The translations under genes and the position numbers were made by a program. A stretch of DNA of 40,350 bases from contig NZ_VSRL01000060.1 of NCBI RefSeq assembly GCF_012184385.1, positions 1 to 40,350 of the forward strand. Direction: 5' to 3'. The DNA is from Lentzea indica (GTDB lineage Bacteria; Actinomycetota; Actinomycetes; Mycobacteriales; Pseudonocardiaceae). Shown here one piece after another: positions 1 to 7,713 of this stretch (its first letter is position 1; each line of letters opens with the position of its first letter). The notes under the pieces are model-generated. The model worked only from the letters and a program-made list of their open reading frames with translations, had not been told where the DNA came from and ran no database searches.

Positions 1-97
1 CGCCGCTCGTGTACCCCGAAGGGCCTTACCGCTCGACTTGCATGTGTTAAGCACGCCGCCAGCGTTCGTCCTGAGCCAGGATCAAACTCTCCAATAA
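1..97 (-). rRNA. rrs: 16S ribosomal RNA, 5' end (partial)
   Basis: The reverse complement carries the universal 16S 5' segment (AGAGTTTGATCCTGGCTCAG, positions 90 down to 71), followed by the conserved stretch leading to helix 6. Aligning AGAGTTTG with E. coli position 8 puts the mature 5' end at about 97. Only the first ~97 nt lie in the window and the gene continues off the left edge. The variable segment just after the universal primer site resembles Pseudonocardiales sequences as I remember them, which is an inference only. Confidence 0.97.
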
Positions 98-335
98 GGA
101 ATGTGTTTGATCGCTCCAGACGGAATATGTCTGGCAATCTATCTACTCAAAGGAATACCTCGACGAGGAGGTATTCATATATTACTGGCTGTGTTATCGG
201 CACGCTGTTGAGTTCTCAAAGAACACGCGCACACCGCAGCTCATCTCCGAGGAGAGTCACTTCTGGGGCTGTGTCAAGCTTAGAAGTCTTTCGCCGCGCC
301 CCGTTCCGGTGTTTCCCGGCCCGTTCTGCGCTGAC
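98..335 (-). promoter_or_regulatory. rrn leader with processing stems and conserved leader box
   Basis: This untranslated leader lies between the rrn promoter and 16S. Reading leftward it holds the conserved actinobacterial leader element (TTCTTTGAGAACTCAACAGC, about 224 down to 205), known from rRNA leaders as an antitermination/processing motif. It also holds a perfect 9-bp hairpin (GAATACCTC at 153-161 with GAGGTATTC at 168-176) and a short AGAC...GTCT stem around 117-131, probably parts of the processing stalk that pairs with sequence 3' of 16S. ORFs running through this stretch are chance. Confidence 0.75.
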
Positions 336-342
336 TTGGAGA

Positions 343-371
343 AGATTACACAGGCCTGTTTCGATCTCCAA
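343..371 (-). promoter_or_regulatory. rrn promoter (minus strand)
   Basis: On the minus strand a -35-like TTGGAG (371-366) and a -10-like TAATCT (348-343) are separated by exactly 17 bp. The element sits 245 bp upstream of the 16S 5' end and just past the stop codon of the neighbouring nitroreductase gene at 385. Spacing and location fit a sigma-70-type rrn promoter. Other promoters may lie further upstream. Confidence 0.6.
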
Positions 372-384
372 ATCGGGGGGTCAC

Positions 385-854
385 CTATGCGCCCGCACCG
401 CCACTGACCTGCACGTTCTCCACTCGGAAGACCGGATGGCGGTCAGCCTCGGCCTCGAACGCCGAGACGGGGTCACCGACGCGTGCGTCGAAGAAAGGCC
501 TAGTCACCGGCTCCTTCCGCACGTAAGCGGCCAGCACGGGCGCCGCGACGGCCGCGGAACCTCCACCAAACGAACCTGACGTGACCTGCGTCCCCTTCGC
601 ACGACCGCTTCGCCGGCCGCCCGTGCGTTGCGCACCCAGTCGCGAACTCCGTACGGCGCGACGAACCACTCCTGCCCGTCGTGGCGCATCAACCGGATGG
701 GAATCGTCCTCTCCGCACCGCTGCGCCGCCCACGGATGGACAGCAGTACGTAGTAGGAGGGCGCGATGCCGAGCGAGACGGCACGACTGATGACGACGTT
801 GCCGACCCGACGGATGAGGGTCTGGCGGTAGGTCTTGGCCATGAGGTCAATCAT
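385..854 (-). pseudogene. F420-dependent nitroreductase (DDN/DUF385) family, frameshifted
   Basis: The first part, read from ATG 854, gives a DDN-type protein (GIAPSYYVLLSIRGRRSG, then an IPIRLMRHDGQEWFVAPYG segment). These small beta-barrel proteins bind F420 or flavin and reduce varied substrates. After RQVRLVEVP the frame runs into junk and stops at 504. The family's C-terminus (AAPVLAAYVRKEPVTRPFFD, then HPVFRVENVQV) continues in another frame to TAG at 387-385. The shift lies near 541-562 and equals one missing base (or two extra). Joined, the product would be about 156 residues, normal for the family. ATG 842 is an alternative start. This is either a recent null mutation or an assembly error. 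The 5' end faces the lycopene cyclase start at 861 with almost no room between them. Confidence 0.8.
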
Positions 855-860
855 GGACCC

Positions 861-1850
861 GTGTTCGACGTTCTCGTGATCGGTGGCGGCCCGGCCGGCC
901 GCGCCCTGGCCCGCGCCTGCGCACAGGAGGGTCTCGAGACCGCGATCGTCGACCGTCACCCGCAACGTGTGTGGACGGCCACCTACGGCGCGTGGGCCGA
1001 CGAGCTCCCACCGGGCACCCCGACCAAAGCCATCAGCACGACAGTTCGCGCCTACGCGCGCGAGGAGCATCTGATCCCCCGCACCTACGTAGTGCTCGAC
1101 AACGCACGGCTTCACGAACTACCCGACACAGTCACCGTCGTCCAACGCCCAGCACCTGCGCGCTACACGTTCAACGCCACCGGCGCGCGCAAGGGCCGTG
1201 CCGAGCAAACGGCCGTGGGCACGGTCATCGAGTCGGACAGCACCGACACGACACTGATGGACTGGCGCAACGGCGACACGTTCCTCTACACGGTCCCGCT
1301 CGGCGACAACCGACTGCTCGTCGAGGAAACCTGCCTGGCCCAGCGCCCCGGTATGCCGCTCAGCGAACTTCGCCACCGGCTCCACGCCCGCTTCCTGCCA
1401 GGCGGCCCGCTCGGCGAGCTTCGCCCCGGCCGAACTCCTGCCGAGACCGAAGAACGTGTCCGATTCCCACTCGACGCGCCCAGAGCCAAGGGCCTCGCGT
1501 TCGGCGCCTCAGCGGGCTTCACCCATCCCGCCACCGGCTACAGCGTCGCCGTCTCTCTCGCGCTCGCGCCACGGGTCGCACAGGCCATCAACGCCGGCGA
1601 GGACCCTCAGCGCGTCATCTGGTCACGCAAGGCCCGCATCGTGCACGCGCTCAGGAGGCTCGGCCTCGAGGCACTGCTCCGCTTGGACGCCGACGAGACC
1701 AGGGACTTCTTCGAGCTGTTCCTCCAGCTCCCGGTCGAGCTGCAGCGCGCGTACCTCTCGGGCCGCGAGGACGTCGGAGGCACCGTGGCGGCGATGACCA
1801 CACTGTTCCGCCGAGCGCCATGGCGGCTTCGCACCAAACTGATGCGTTAG
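861..1850 (+). CDS. crtY: FAD-dependent lycopene cyclase (CrtL/CrtY type)
   Basis: The product is expected to cyclise the ends of lycopene to beta-ionone rings in carotenoid synthesis. The GTG at 861 opens directly onto the Rossmann FAD-binding strand (VLVIGGGPAG), followed by ATYGAWADELP, typical of bacterial CrtL-like cyclases. The motifs LMDWRNGDTFLYTVPLGDNR and LLVEETCLAQRPG near the middle, and FGASAGFTHPATGYSVA after it, are the family's conserved core. The frame is open further upstream to 681, but that part is antisense to the nitroreductase and unlike the family. The protein is 329 residues, somewhat short: the segment between TVVQ and NATGARKGRAEQ seems condensed against relatives I recall. 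No ribosome site is visible and no other carotenoid gene is in the window. Confidence 0.85.
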   Translation: MFDVLVIGGGPAGRALARACAQEGLETAIVDRHPQRVWTATYGAWADELPPGTPTKAISTTVRAYAREEHLIPRTYVVLDNARLHELPDTVTVVQRPAPARYTFNATGARKGRAEQTAVGTVIESDSTDTTLMDWRNGDTFLYTVPLGDNRLLVEETCLAQRPGMPLSELRHRLHARFLPGGPLGELRPGRTPAETEERVRFPLDAPRAKGLAFGASAGFTHPATGYSVAVSLALAPRVAQAINAGEDPQRVIWSRKARIVHALRRLGLEALLRLDADETRDFFELFLQLPVELQRAYLSGREDVGGTVAAMTTLFRRAPWRLRTKLMR

Positions 1851-2008
1851 AGGTCCCGTCCGAACGGCGTATCTCAAATCGCTCCGAAACTCCCAGCGTG
1901 AACGGCGTGTCACTCAGCGCAGTCATGCTATGGCGGATCGTCGCCAACCTCGTGAACACCTGGTTAACCCTCTTGGTGCAAATCGTTCGCACCTGCACGA
2001 TCTGAGAC
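1851..2008. other. intergenic spacer with a 9-bp direct repeat
   Basis: This non-coding gap separates the lycopene cyclase from the EAL-GGDEF gene. It contains the direct repeat GAACGGCGT at 1862-1870 and 1900-1908 and the small palindrome GGTTAACC near 1962-1969. Either could be a regulator site for the downstream gene. No clear -35/-10 pair was found. Confidence 0.3.
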
Positions 2009-3682
2009 GTGCCCGCATTGCTGGATGACGTCAGGTTCGCCTTCCAGCCGCTGTTCAACCTGAACACCGGGGGCGTCGTCGCGGTGGAGGCTCTGGCCCG
2101 GCCGCACGACGGCAGCGTGCAGGATCTGCTCCAGGCCGCCTTCCAGGCCGGTCTGCTGGCGAACGCCGACGTAGGACTCGCTTGCCGCGCCATCCGTTCC
2201 GCGGCCGATTTCGACCTGATGCTGCCGTTGCACGTCAATCTGCTCGCGATCACGGTCGCGGACAAGCCCGAGATCATGAGCCCGCTCTACGGCGCGCTCC
2301 GTGACGCCCGCCGCTCCCCGGACAGCATCGTCATCGAGATCGGCGAGCCGTACTCGCGAGCCAACCGCGCCCGTCTCGCTCGTGGGATGCAAACGTTGCG
2401 CAACAACGGATTCCGCATCGCGCTCGACTGCGTGGGCGAGGGTGATGTGCCGCTCGGTCTCCTGACCAGCGCCTCGCCGGACTTCCTCAAGCTCGACCGC
2501 GAGATCGTCCGCACGTTGCCCGACGACGCGGCGCGGTGCGCGCTGGTGCGGTCGTTGGTGCACCTCGGCGAGTACACGGGCGGTCAGGTCGTTGCTGAGG
2601 GCGTGGAGACCGAGGCGCAGCTGACCTACCTCCGCAAGCTCGGAGTCGGGCACGCGCAGGGCAACATGCTCGCGCCCCCGCAGCGGAGGCCGGCGGTGAA
2701 CGCCCGCATCGCGCCCGAGGCGGTCACGGAGACCGGGGAGATCCGCAGGAACACCGGCCCCAGGGTCACGGACTTCCTGCACCCCGCCACGACGTTGCCC
2801 GAACACGCCACGAGCGAAGAGGTGCGCGAGGTCCTGGCGAGCCAGCCGACGGTCACGGGCGTGGTGCTCGTCGACGACGAGGGCCGCCCGAAGTGGTCGG
2901 TGGACCGCAACCGGTTCCTGCTCGCGGTGACAGGGCCGTACGGGCACGCCCTGCACGCCAAGCGCGAGGCGGCCCGGCTCGCGGACAAGCCGCACATCAT
3001 CGGCACCGAGTCGTCGGCGCTCGACCTGCTCGACGTGGTGGCGCACGCGAACCGTGAGCGCACCAACGACGACCTCATCGTCGTGGACCACAACGAGCGG
3101 TGCATGGGTGTTGTGCGCGTTGCGGACGTTGTGCGCGGCGTGGCCGAGCTCAAGGTGGAGCAGGCGGCCGCGTTGAGCCCGCTCACCCGCCTGCCGGGCA
3201 GCGACGCGATCGCGAAGGAGGTCGACCGGCGCATCGCGCTCGGCGAGATCTTCGCGGTGTCCTGGCTGGACGTCGACAGCTTCAAGCAGGTGAACGACAC
3301 GGTCGGGTTCGCGGCGGGCGACGACCTGATCCGCGAGATCGGGCACGACCTGGCGGATCTCGCGCACGCCTTTCCCGGCGTGCAGGTCGGGCACGTCGGC
3401 GGTGACGACTTCCTCATTCTCGCCGGGCTCGACGAAACGGTGCCGTTGTCCGCCCGTTTGCTGGACAAGCCATACACGGCGGAGGGACGACACATCACCC
3501 TCTCTCTTGCGACCCTTATCTGTGCCGCGGGGTCAGTGGGGTCGTATCGCGAGGTGTCGCGGTTGCTGGCACCAGTCAAGGAGCACGCCAAGTCGCTCGC
3601 CGGGTCCAGCTGGGTCATGGGCCGGCCGGGCAGTGAACGACGCGACGTGCTGCGTGGTGTCGCGCAACGTGCGGTGAGTTGA
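2009..3682 (+). CDS. EAL and GGDEF domain protein with CBS-like middle region
   Basis: This is a cytoplasmic 557-residue protein with an inverted domain order. The EAL domain (cyclic-di-GMP phosphodiesterase fold) comes first at about 1-225, then a CBS-like region at about 250-380 (VTGVVLVDDEGRPKWSVDR; DDLIVVDHNERCMGVVRVAD), then GGDEF at about 385-540. EAL residues E27, N77, E110, D140, K161, E197 and Q217 are present, but the usual DD pair reads D140-C141, so a metal ligand may be lost. The GGDEF signature is GGDDF (464-468), with LDVDSFKQVND upstream. An in-frame TGA at 2003 makes GTG 2009 the first usable start. It could make, degrade or simply sense c-di-GMP. The damaged EAL pair hints that one activity is regulatory. 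Confidence 0.88.
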   Translation: MPALLDDVRFAFQPLFNLNTGGVVAVEALARPHDGSVQDLLQAAFQAGLLANADVGLACRAIRSAADFDLMLPLHVNLLAITVADKPEIMSPLYGALRDARRSPDSIVIEIGEPYSRANRARLARGMQTLRNNGFRIALDCVGEGDVPLGLLTSASPDFLKLDREIVRTLPDDAARCALVRSLVHLGEYTGGQVVAEGVETEAQLTYLRKLGVGHAQGNMLAPPQRRPAVNARIAPEAVTETGEIRRNTGPRVTDFLHPATTLPEHATSEEVREVLASQPTVTGVVLVDDEGRPKWSVDRNRFLLAVTGPYGHALHAKREAARLADKPHIIGTESSALDLLDVVAHANRERTNDDLIVVDHNERCMGVVRVADVVRGVAELKVEQAAALSPLTRLPGSDAIAKEVDRRIALGEIFAVSWLDVDSFKQVNDTVGFAAGDDLIREIGHDLADLAHAFPGVQVGHVGGDDFLILAGLDETVPLSARLLDKPYTAEGRHITLSLATLICAAGSVGSYREVSRLLAPVKEHAKSLAGSSWVMGRPGSERRDVLRGVAQRAVS

Positions 3683-3698
3683 CAAGTACAACCAAACG

Positions 3699-3758
3699 CC
3701 TCCTGTGCGACGAGCTGATCACTCATAGCATCGTGGTCGCTACTCAGCGCACAGGAGG
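3699..3758 (+). promoter_or_regulatory. inverted repeat sequestering the ybdK ribosome binding site
   Basis: CCTCCTGTGCG (3699-3709) and CGCACAGGAGG (3748-3758) are perfect 11-bp complements separated by 38 nt. The right arm contains the strong Shine-Dalgarno AGGAGG, six bases before the GTG start at 3765. In the transcript the left arm would base-pair with, and hide, the ribosome site. This fits translational control, though it could also act as a DNA operator. Confidence 0.55.
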
Positions 3759-3764
3759 TTCGGC

Positions 3765-4901
3765 GTGCAGGTCGGCAGCAGAACTCAAGCGGTACCCGCG
3801 CAACGCACCAGCATCGACGGCCTCCTCACCGTTGGGGTGGAAGAAGAATTCGTTCTCGTCGAGGCCTCCACGGGTCATTTGGCCAACCGTGCCACCGAGG
3901 TCCTCACCGGAGCCGACCGCTACCAGGTCGACCTGCAGGAGGAAATCGCGCAGTACCAGGTGGAATCGGCCAGCGGCATCTGCACCGACATGGGCGAGCT
4001 GCGTGACGAGCTCACTGTTGCGCGCCGCGCGTTGATCGAACGGGCCGCGCGCCACGACGCTCGGCTGGTTGCCACCGGAACGCCGGTGCTGGGACTGACG
4101 ATGCCGACGCCGTTGACGAACTCCCCGCGCTACCACCGGATGGCGCAGGAGATGGGCGCGCTCACCAACGACCTCGCGATCTGCGGCTGTCACGTGCACA
4201 TCGGGCTGCCCGACGACGAGTCGAAGATCTTCGTGAGCAACCACCTGCGGCCGTGGCTGCCGACCTTGCTGGCACTCGGTGCGAACTCGCCGTACTGGCT
4301 CGACGCCGACACCGGGTACTCGAGCTGGCGTTACGTCGTGTGGAACCGTTGGCCCACTTCGGGTGCGCCGCCGCACTTCGACTCCGCGGCCGAGTACTAC
4401 TCGGCGCGCGAGGAGATCGTCGCGAGCGGCGCGGCGATGGACGCGGGGATGCTCTACTGGGACGTCCGGCTGTCCGCCCAGCACCCCACGCTGGAACTGC
4501 GGGTCTCCGATGTCGCACCGACGGTGGAGGAAGCGGTCCTGCTGGCCGCTCTGGTGCGCGGAATCGCCGCCACCGCACTGAGTTCCGGTTCCGCGCCCGT
4601 GAAGGTCCCTCCGCACCTGCTGAAGGTGGCGATGTGGCGTGCCGCGCGTGACGGTCTGGCGGGCTTCGGCATCGACCCGGTGACCGGCGCGCCGACGCCC
4701 GCGTCCACGATCGCCGCGTCGTTGCTGCGGTGGGTGCGGCCGGCGCTGGAGTTCGCAGGCGACTACCAGATGGTGACCGACGGCATCGACCGGTTGCTGC
4801 TCGACGGCACGGGTGCGGCGAGGCAACGGAGGGCGTTCGCGCGTCGCGGCCGGCTGGACGACGTCGTGGGATTCCTCGTCGCACAGACATCACCGGCCTG
4901 A
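3765..4901 (+). CDS. ybdK: carboxylate-amine ligase, YbdK / glutamate-cysteine ligase 2 family
   Basis: This 378-residue ATP-grasp-like GCS2 enzyme joins a carboxylate to an amine. YbdK proteins show weak glutamate-cysteine ligase activity, but the natural substrate is generally unknown. The N-terminal TVGVEEEFVLVEASTG motif is the family signature. ICGCHVHIGLPD, LRPWLPTLLALGANSPYW, YSSWRYVVWNRWPTSGAPPHF and LELRVSDVAPTVEEA are the other conserved blocks, and the length is typical. The GTG at 3765 follows AGGAGG by 6 nt, which fixes the start. That ribosome site lies in a long inverted repeat. In actinobacteria the ergothioneine enzyme EgtA is a related GCS2 protein, but no other egt gene is nearby, so I keep the YbdK call. 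Confidence 0.88.
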   Translation: MQVGSRTQAVPAQRTSIDGLLTVGVEEEFVLVEASTGHLANRATEVLTGADRYQVDLQEEIAQYQVESASGICTDMGELRDELTVARRALIERAARHDARLVATGTPVLGLTMPTPLTNSPRYHRMAQEMGALTNDLAICGCHVHIGLPDDESKIFVSNHLRPWLPTLLALGANSPYWLDADTGYSSWRYVVWNRWPTSGAPPHFDSAAEYYSAREEIVASGAAMDAGMLYWDVRLSAQHPTLELRVSDVAPTVEEAVLLAALVRGIAATALSSGSAPVKVPPHLLKVAMWRAARDGLAGFGIDPVTGAPTPASTIAASLLRWVRPALEFAGDYQMVTDGIDRLLLDGTGAARQRRAFARRGRLDDVVGFLVAQTSPA

Positions 4902-4907
4902 AATCTT

Positions 4908-4926
4908 TCGGGTGACGTTCACCCGA
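4908..4926. terminator. possible hairpin terminator or operator
   Basis: TCGGGTGA (4908-4915) and TCACCCGA (4919-4926) form a perfect 8-bp hairpin with a 3-base loop, 7 bp after the ybdK stop. There is no T-tract, so it may be a weak terminator or a protein site for the methyltransferase gene downstream. Confidence 0.4.
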
Positions 4927-4973
4927 TTGGGCCAACCTTGATCTACGTGGTGTGCCTCCAAGCCCGGATCCGG

Positions 4974-4985
4974 TAGTTAGTCACC
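4974..4985 (+). promoter_or_regulatory. putative -10 of a leaderless promoter
   Basis: TAGTTA (4974-4979) matches the actinobacterial TANNNT -10 consensus and lies 6 bp before the GTG at 4986. Transcription would start at or next to the start codon, which agrees with the absence of a ribosome site. No convincing -35 was identified. Confidence 0.4.
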
Positions 4986-5777
4986 GTGGCCACTCCCATC
5001 TGGGCACCGGGACAGAACGGTCCCGATCAGCCCAACACCGCGCGAATCAGGGACTACTGGCTGGGCGGAACGCACAACACAGAGGCCGACCAGCAGCAGG
5101 CCGCACAATTCGTCTCCGCTTCACCGCACCTGCCCTACCTGGTGCGCGCCCACCGGGCGTTCTTGCGACGGATGGTCCGCAAGCTCACCCATCTAGGCGT
5201 GCACCAGTTCCTGGACCTGGGCTCGGGTCTGCCCACCGCGGGCAATGTGCACCTGGCCGCGCCCGACGCCGAGGTGGTCTACACCGACATCGACCCGTCG
5301 GTCGCGGCGATGAGCCGGGACATCATCGCCGGCGTCGACGGGGTCGCCCATCTGTGCGCTGACTTCTGCGAGCCCGCGAAGGTGCTGGAGTCGGCCGAAG
5401 TGCGCCAGACGCTGGACCTCGCACTGCCGGTCGCCCTGCTGGTTGTGGACGTGCTGCATTTCGTGCCCGACGAGAAGGAACCGCACAAGATTCTGCGTAC
5501 CTACATGGACGCGCTGGCGCCCGGCAGCCACCTCGGGCTGTCGCACACGGTCCGTGACCCGTTGCAGTCCGCGGTGGGTCTCTTCAGCTCCATGTACACG
5601 GATCAGGTGCCGCAGTTCGCCTACCGCGACCGGAACCAGATCGTGTCGTTCTTCGACGGCCTGGAGGTCCTGGGTCCCGGCGTCGTGCCAGTGCCGCTGT
5701 GGGAACTCGACCAGGACGAGCAGGACCTCAACCCCGAGCACTTCCCAGGCCTGGGCGGGCTGGCCAGGAAGCGTTAG
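4986..5777 (+). CDS. SAM-dependent methyltransferase, DUF574 (Methyltransf_19) family
   Basis: This 263-residue cytoplasmic protein belongs to a methyltransferase family very abundant in actinomycetes whose substrates are mostly unknown. The family's N-terminal signature is clear (NTARIRDYWLGGTHNTEAD, where the conserved asparagine normally precedes RIYDYLLGG). A Rossmann SAM motif I follows at about residues 76-83 (FLDLGSGLPT), and the acidic strand-2 residue in VYTDIDP. The LHFVPDE segment and the C-terminal LVPVPLW-like strand (VVPVPLWELD) also fit. The stop codon TAG (5775-5777) overlaps the stop of the convergent UbiA gene by three bases. The GTG start is probably leaderless. Confidence 0.85.
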   Translation: MATPIWAPGQNGPDQPNTARIRDYWLGGTHNTEADQQQAAQFVSASPHLPYLVRAHRAFLRRMVRKLTHLGVHQFLDLGSGLPTAGNVHLAAPDAEVVYTDIDPSVAAMSRDIIAGVDGVAHLCADFCEPAKVLESAEVRQTLDLALPVALLVVDVLHFVPDEKEPHKILRTYMDALAPGSHLGLSHTVRDPLQSAVGLFSSMYTDQVPQFAYRDRNQIVSFFDGLEVLGPGVVPVPLWELDQDEQDLNPEHFPGLGGLARKR

Positions 5778-6610
5778 AGCTGAGCCAGCAACGGGATGGC
5801 GGCGAGCACCACGGTTCCGCCCACCGCGATCGAAAAGCCGTGGCGCAACATCAGCCGGGTGGTGGACAGCCGGCGGGCGAGCAGGAACGCCCCGCTCGCC
5901 ACGACCCCGACGATCGCCCAGAGCGGGCCGAACCGCAGCCAGAGCCCACCACCGAGCAGTAGCAGACCGGCAACCGTGAACTGCGTGGCGGCGTTGACCG
6001 CGTGCCGGACGCCGTAGCGCACGGCCGGCGTGATCGAGCCGGCCGCGGCGTCGCCCTCCCGGTCGGGCACGGCCCACCACAGCCCACGACCGACGGCGAG
6101 CGCGGTGACACCGGTGAACACGAGCCAGACAGCGGGGTTGGCATGTCCCCCCGCCGCCGCATAGGCGGTCACGCTGGGCAACAACCACACGGCGACACCC
6201 ATTGCCGCCGGACCCGCATATCCGCGACGCTTGAGCCGCACCGGCTCGAGGTTGTACGCCAGGTACAGCAAGACGATCAGCCCGATGCCCGCCGCCGCGC
6301 GCCAGGAGACCGCGGCGGCCAGCGCCAGTGCGACGGTCATCTCGATGATCGCGAGCTCCAGCACCCGATGGCCGCCGATCTCCAGTACCGCCGTGGCGAC
6401 CCGCCGCTTCCCCGCGGTGGCGAGGTCGTTGCGAACGTCGGCGTATGCGTTGAGCACGTTGGCGGCCACGGTCACCACGAAGTTCGCGAGCACCACGAGT
6501 ACCACGGCGAGGTCGAACTTCGTTGCGTAGCAGGCACCCCACGCCGCGCAGCACGCATAGTGCACGCCCAGCGGATGCTCCAGCCGGTGGATGGAGATCA
6601 ACGCCGACAC
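5774..6610 (-). CDS. UbiA family prenyltransferase
   Basis: This polytopic membrane protein of 278 residues transfers a prenyl chain to an acceptor or, in some actinobacterial family members, acts as a terpene synthase. Both Asp-rich metal/diphosphate motifs are intact: NxxxDxxxD at 54-62 (NAYADVRND) and DxxxD at 183-187 (DREGD). YNLEPVRLKRRG at about 119-130 is a typical loop. The GTG at 6610 lies inside the end of the P450 gene (13-bp overlap), so translation is probably coupled. It is the last gene of the operon terpene cyclase-P450-UbiA. The family context suggests it processes, or uses a substrate alongside, the cyclised diphosphate made by the first gene. A menaquinone or chlorophyll-type role is less likely given these neighbours. 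Confidence 0.85.
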   Translation of the reverse strand: MSALISIHRLEHPLGVHYACCAAWGACYATKFDLAVVLVVLANFVVTVAANVLNAYADVRNDLATAGKRRVATAVLEIGGHRVLELAIIEMTVALALAAAVSWRAAAGIGLIVLLYLAYNLEPVRLKRRGYAGPAAMGVAVWLLPSVTAYAAAGGHANPAVWLVFTGVTALAVGRGLWWAVPDREGDAAAGSITPAVRYGVRHAVNAATQFTVAGLLLLGGGLWLRFGPLWAIVGVVASGAFLLARRLSTTRLMLRHGFSIAVGGTVVLAAIPLLAQL

Positions 6611-7713
6611 GTGGCCACCATCGCGAGGCTCGGCGGTGGCGCCATCGCGGCGCCCCGCAGCTGGGGTGTGCAGTGGCGGGGCACGTGGAGCCGGATGCGC
6701 CGATGTCGCAGCAGCGCCGTGACGATCATCCGGATCTCCAGCAGCGCCAGGTCCCTTCCCAGGCAGTGCCGCACTCCCCCGCCGAACGGGAAGAACGCGC
6801 CCGTCCGCTGTTGCCCACCGAGGAACCTGGCCGGGTCGAAGACGTGCGGATCGGCGTAGGTTGCGGCGCGGCGGTGCGCGAGGTAGATGCTCGGCGTGAT
6901 CGTCATGCCGTCGTCGCTCATCCGGTTGCCGGCGAGCGTCGCGGGCGGGGACAGCCGGAGAGACTCCATGATCGTGGCTTCGAGCAGGGCAGCGTCGCCG
7001 CTGAGGATCTTGTCCGCGAGTCCGGGCGTCCGGTAGATCCAGAACACCGTCCACGCCGTGGCCGAAGCCGTGGTTTCGTGGCCCGCGAACAGAAGTGACA
7101 CCACCTGGTCGCGCAGATCTTCCTGCGGCAAGCAGGCGGCGAGCGCAGGTGGTTCGGCGGCTTTCGCGCGGTGCAGGAGCCTTCGGTCCAGCTCGGCGTC
7201 GAACCTCGTGGTGCCGGGCGCGAGGTAGCGGTGCGCGAGGGTGCGGACGCGGATGCCGAGGCGGCGGTCGAGCCAGCGGGTGAACGCGGTCAGCAGCTCG
7301 TCGTCGTCCACCCCGAAGACGATGCGGCCGATGATCCGCAGCGTCAGCCGTCGAGTCCACGCGGCGAGCCCGACCGGGTCGCCGCTGGGCAGTTCGGCGA
7401 TCGAGCGCGCGACCATCTCGTCGATCAGCACCTGATATCTGTTGCCTCGCAACATGGGCGCGAGCGCATGGCGGTACGCGGTGTGCTCGGCGCCGTCGAG
7501 CCACAGCACGGAACGGTTGCCCAGCAACGGGCTCAGCGTGCGGCTCGGCGGGTGCCGCAGGTCGCGGTCGTTGCGGAACAGCGCTGCCATCACGTCCGGA
7601 TGCCAGATGAGCCAGCGCCGGTCCCTGAGCTTGACCAGGCCGTCCTCGATGTCCTCCACCGAGTCGAGGAACGGAATCAGGTACAGCGCGAACCTCAGCT
7701 CGGTGCGGTTCAT
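6598..7713 (-). CDS. cytochrome P450
   Basis: This soluble heme monooxygenase has 371 residues, somewhat short for a bacterial P450 (about 400). The I-helix AGHETT oxygen-activation motif is at 210-215, ExxR at 250-253 (ESLR), and the heme loop FPFGGGVRHCLG at about 308-319 with the axial cysteine C317. The ATG at 7713 overlaps the terpene cyclase stop as ATGA, and its 3' end overlaps the UbiA start, so the three genes form one translational unit. The placement implies hydroxylation or oxidation of the terpenoid made by the cyclase. No ferredoxin gene is linked, so redox partners must come from elsewhere. Confidence 0.93.
   Translation of the reverse strand: MNRTELRFALYLIPFLDSVEDIEDGLVKLRDRRWLIWHPDVMAALFRNDRDLRHPPSRTLSPLLGNRSVLWLDGAEHTAYRHALAPMLRGNRYQVLIDEMVARSIAELPSGDPVGLAAWTRRLTLRIIGRIVFGVDDDELLTAFTRWLDRRLGIRVRTLAHRYLAPGTTRFDAELDRRLLHRAKAAEPPALAACLPQEDLRDQVVSLLFAGHETTASATAWTVFWIYRTPGLADKILSGDAALLEATIMESLRLSPPATLAGNRMSDDGMTITPSIYLAHRRAATYADPHVFDPARFLGGQQRTGAFFPFGGGVRHCLGRDLALLEIRMIVTALLRHRRIRLHVPRHCTPQLRGAAMAPPPSLAMVATCRR

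Noticed and set aside
103..579. 158-codon plus-strand ORF across the rrn leader
   Set aside because: It covers the rRNA promoter, the conserved leader box and part of the nitroreductase; the translation is Arg/Ser-rich without any motif.
681..860. 60-codon N-terminal extension of the lycopene cyclase frame
   Set aside because: It is antisense to the nitroreductase coding sequence and precedes the Rossmann strand that normally begins these enzymes.
3765..4901. Assignment of the GCS2 gene as egtA (ergothioneine)
   Set aside because: No egtB, egtC, egtD or egtE gene is adjacent and the sequence blocks fit YbdK better.
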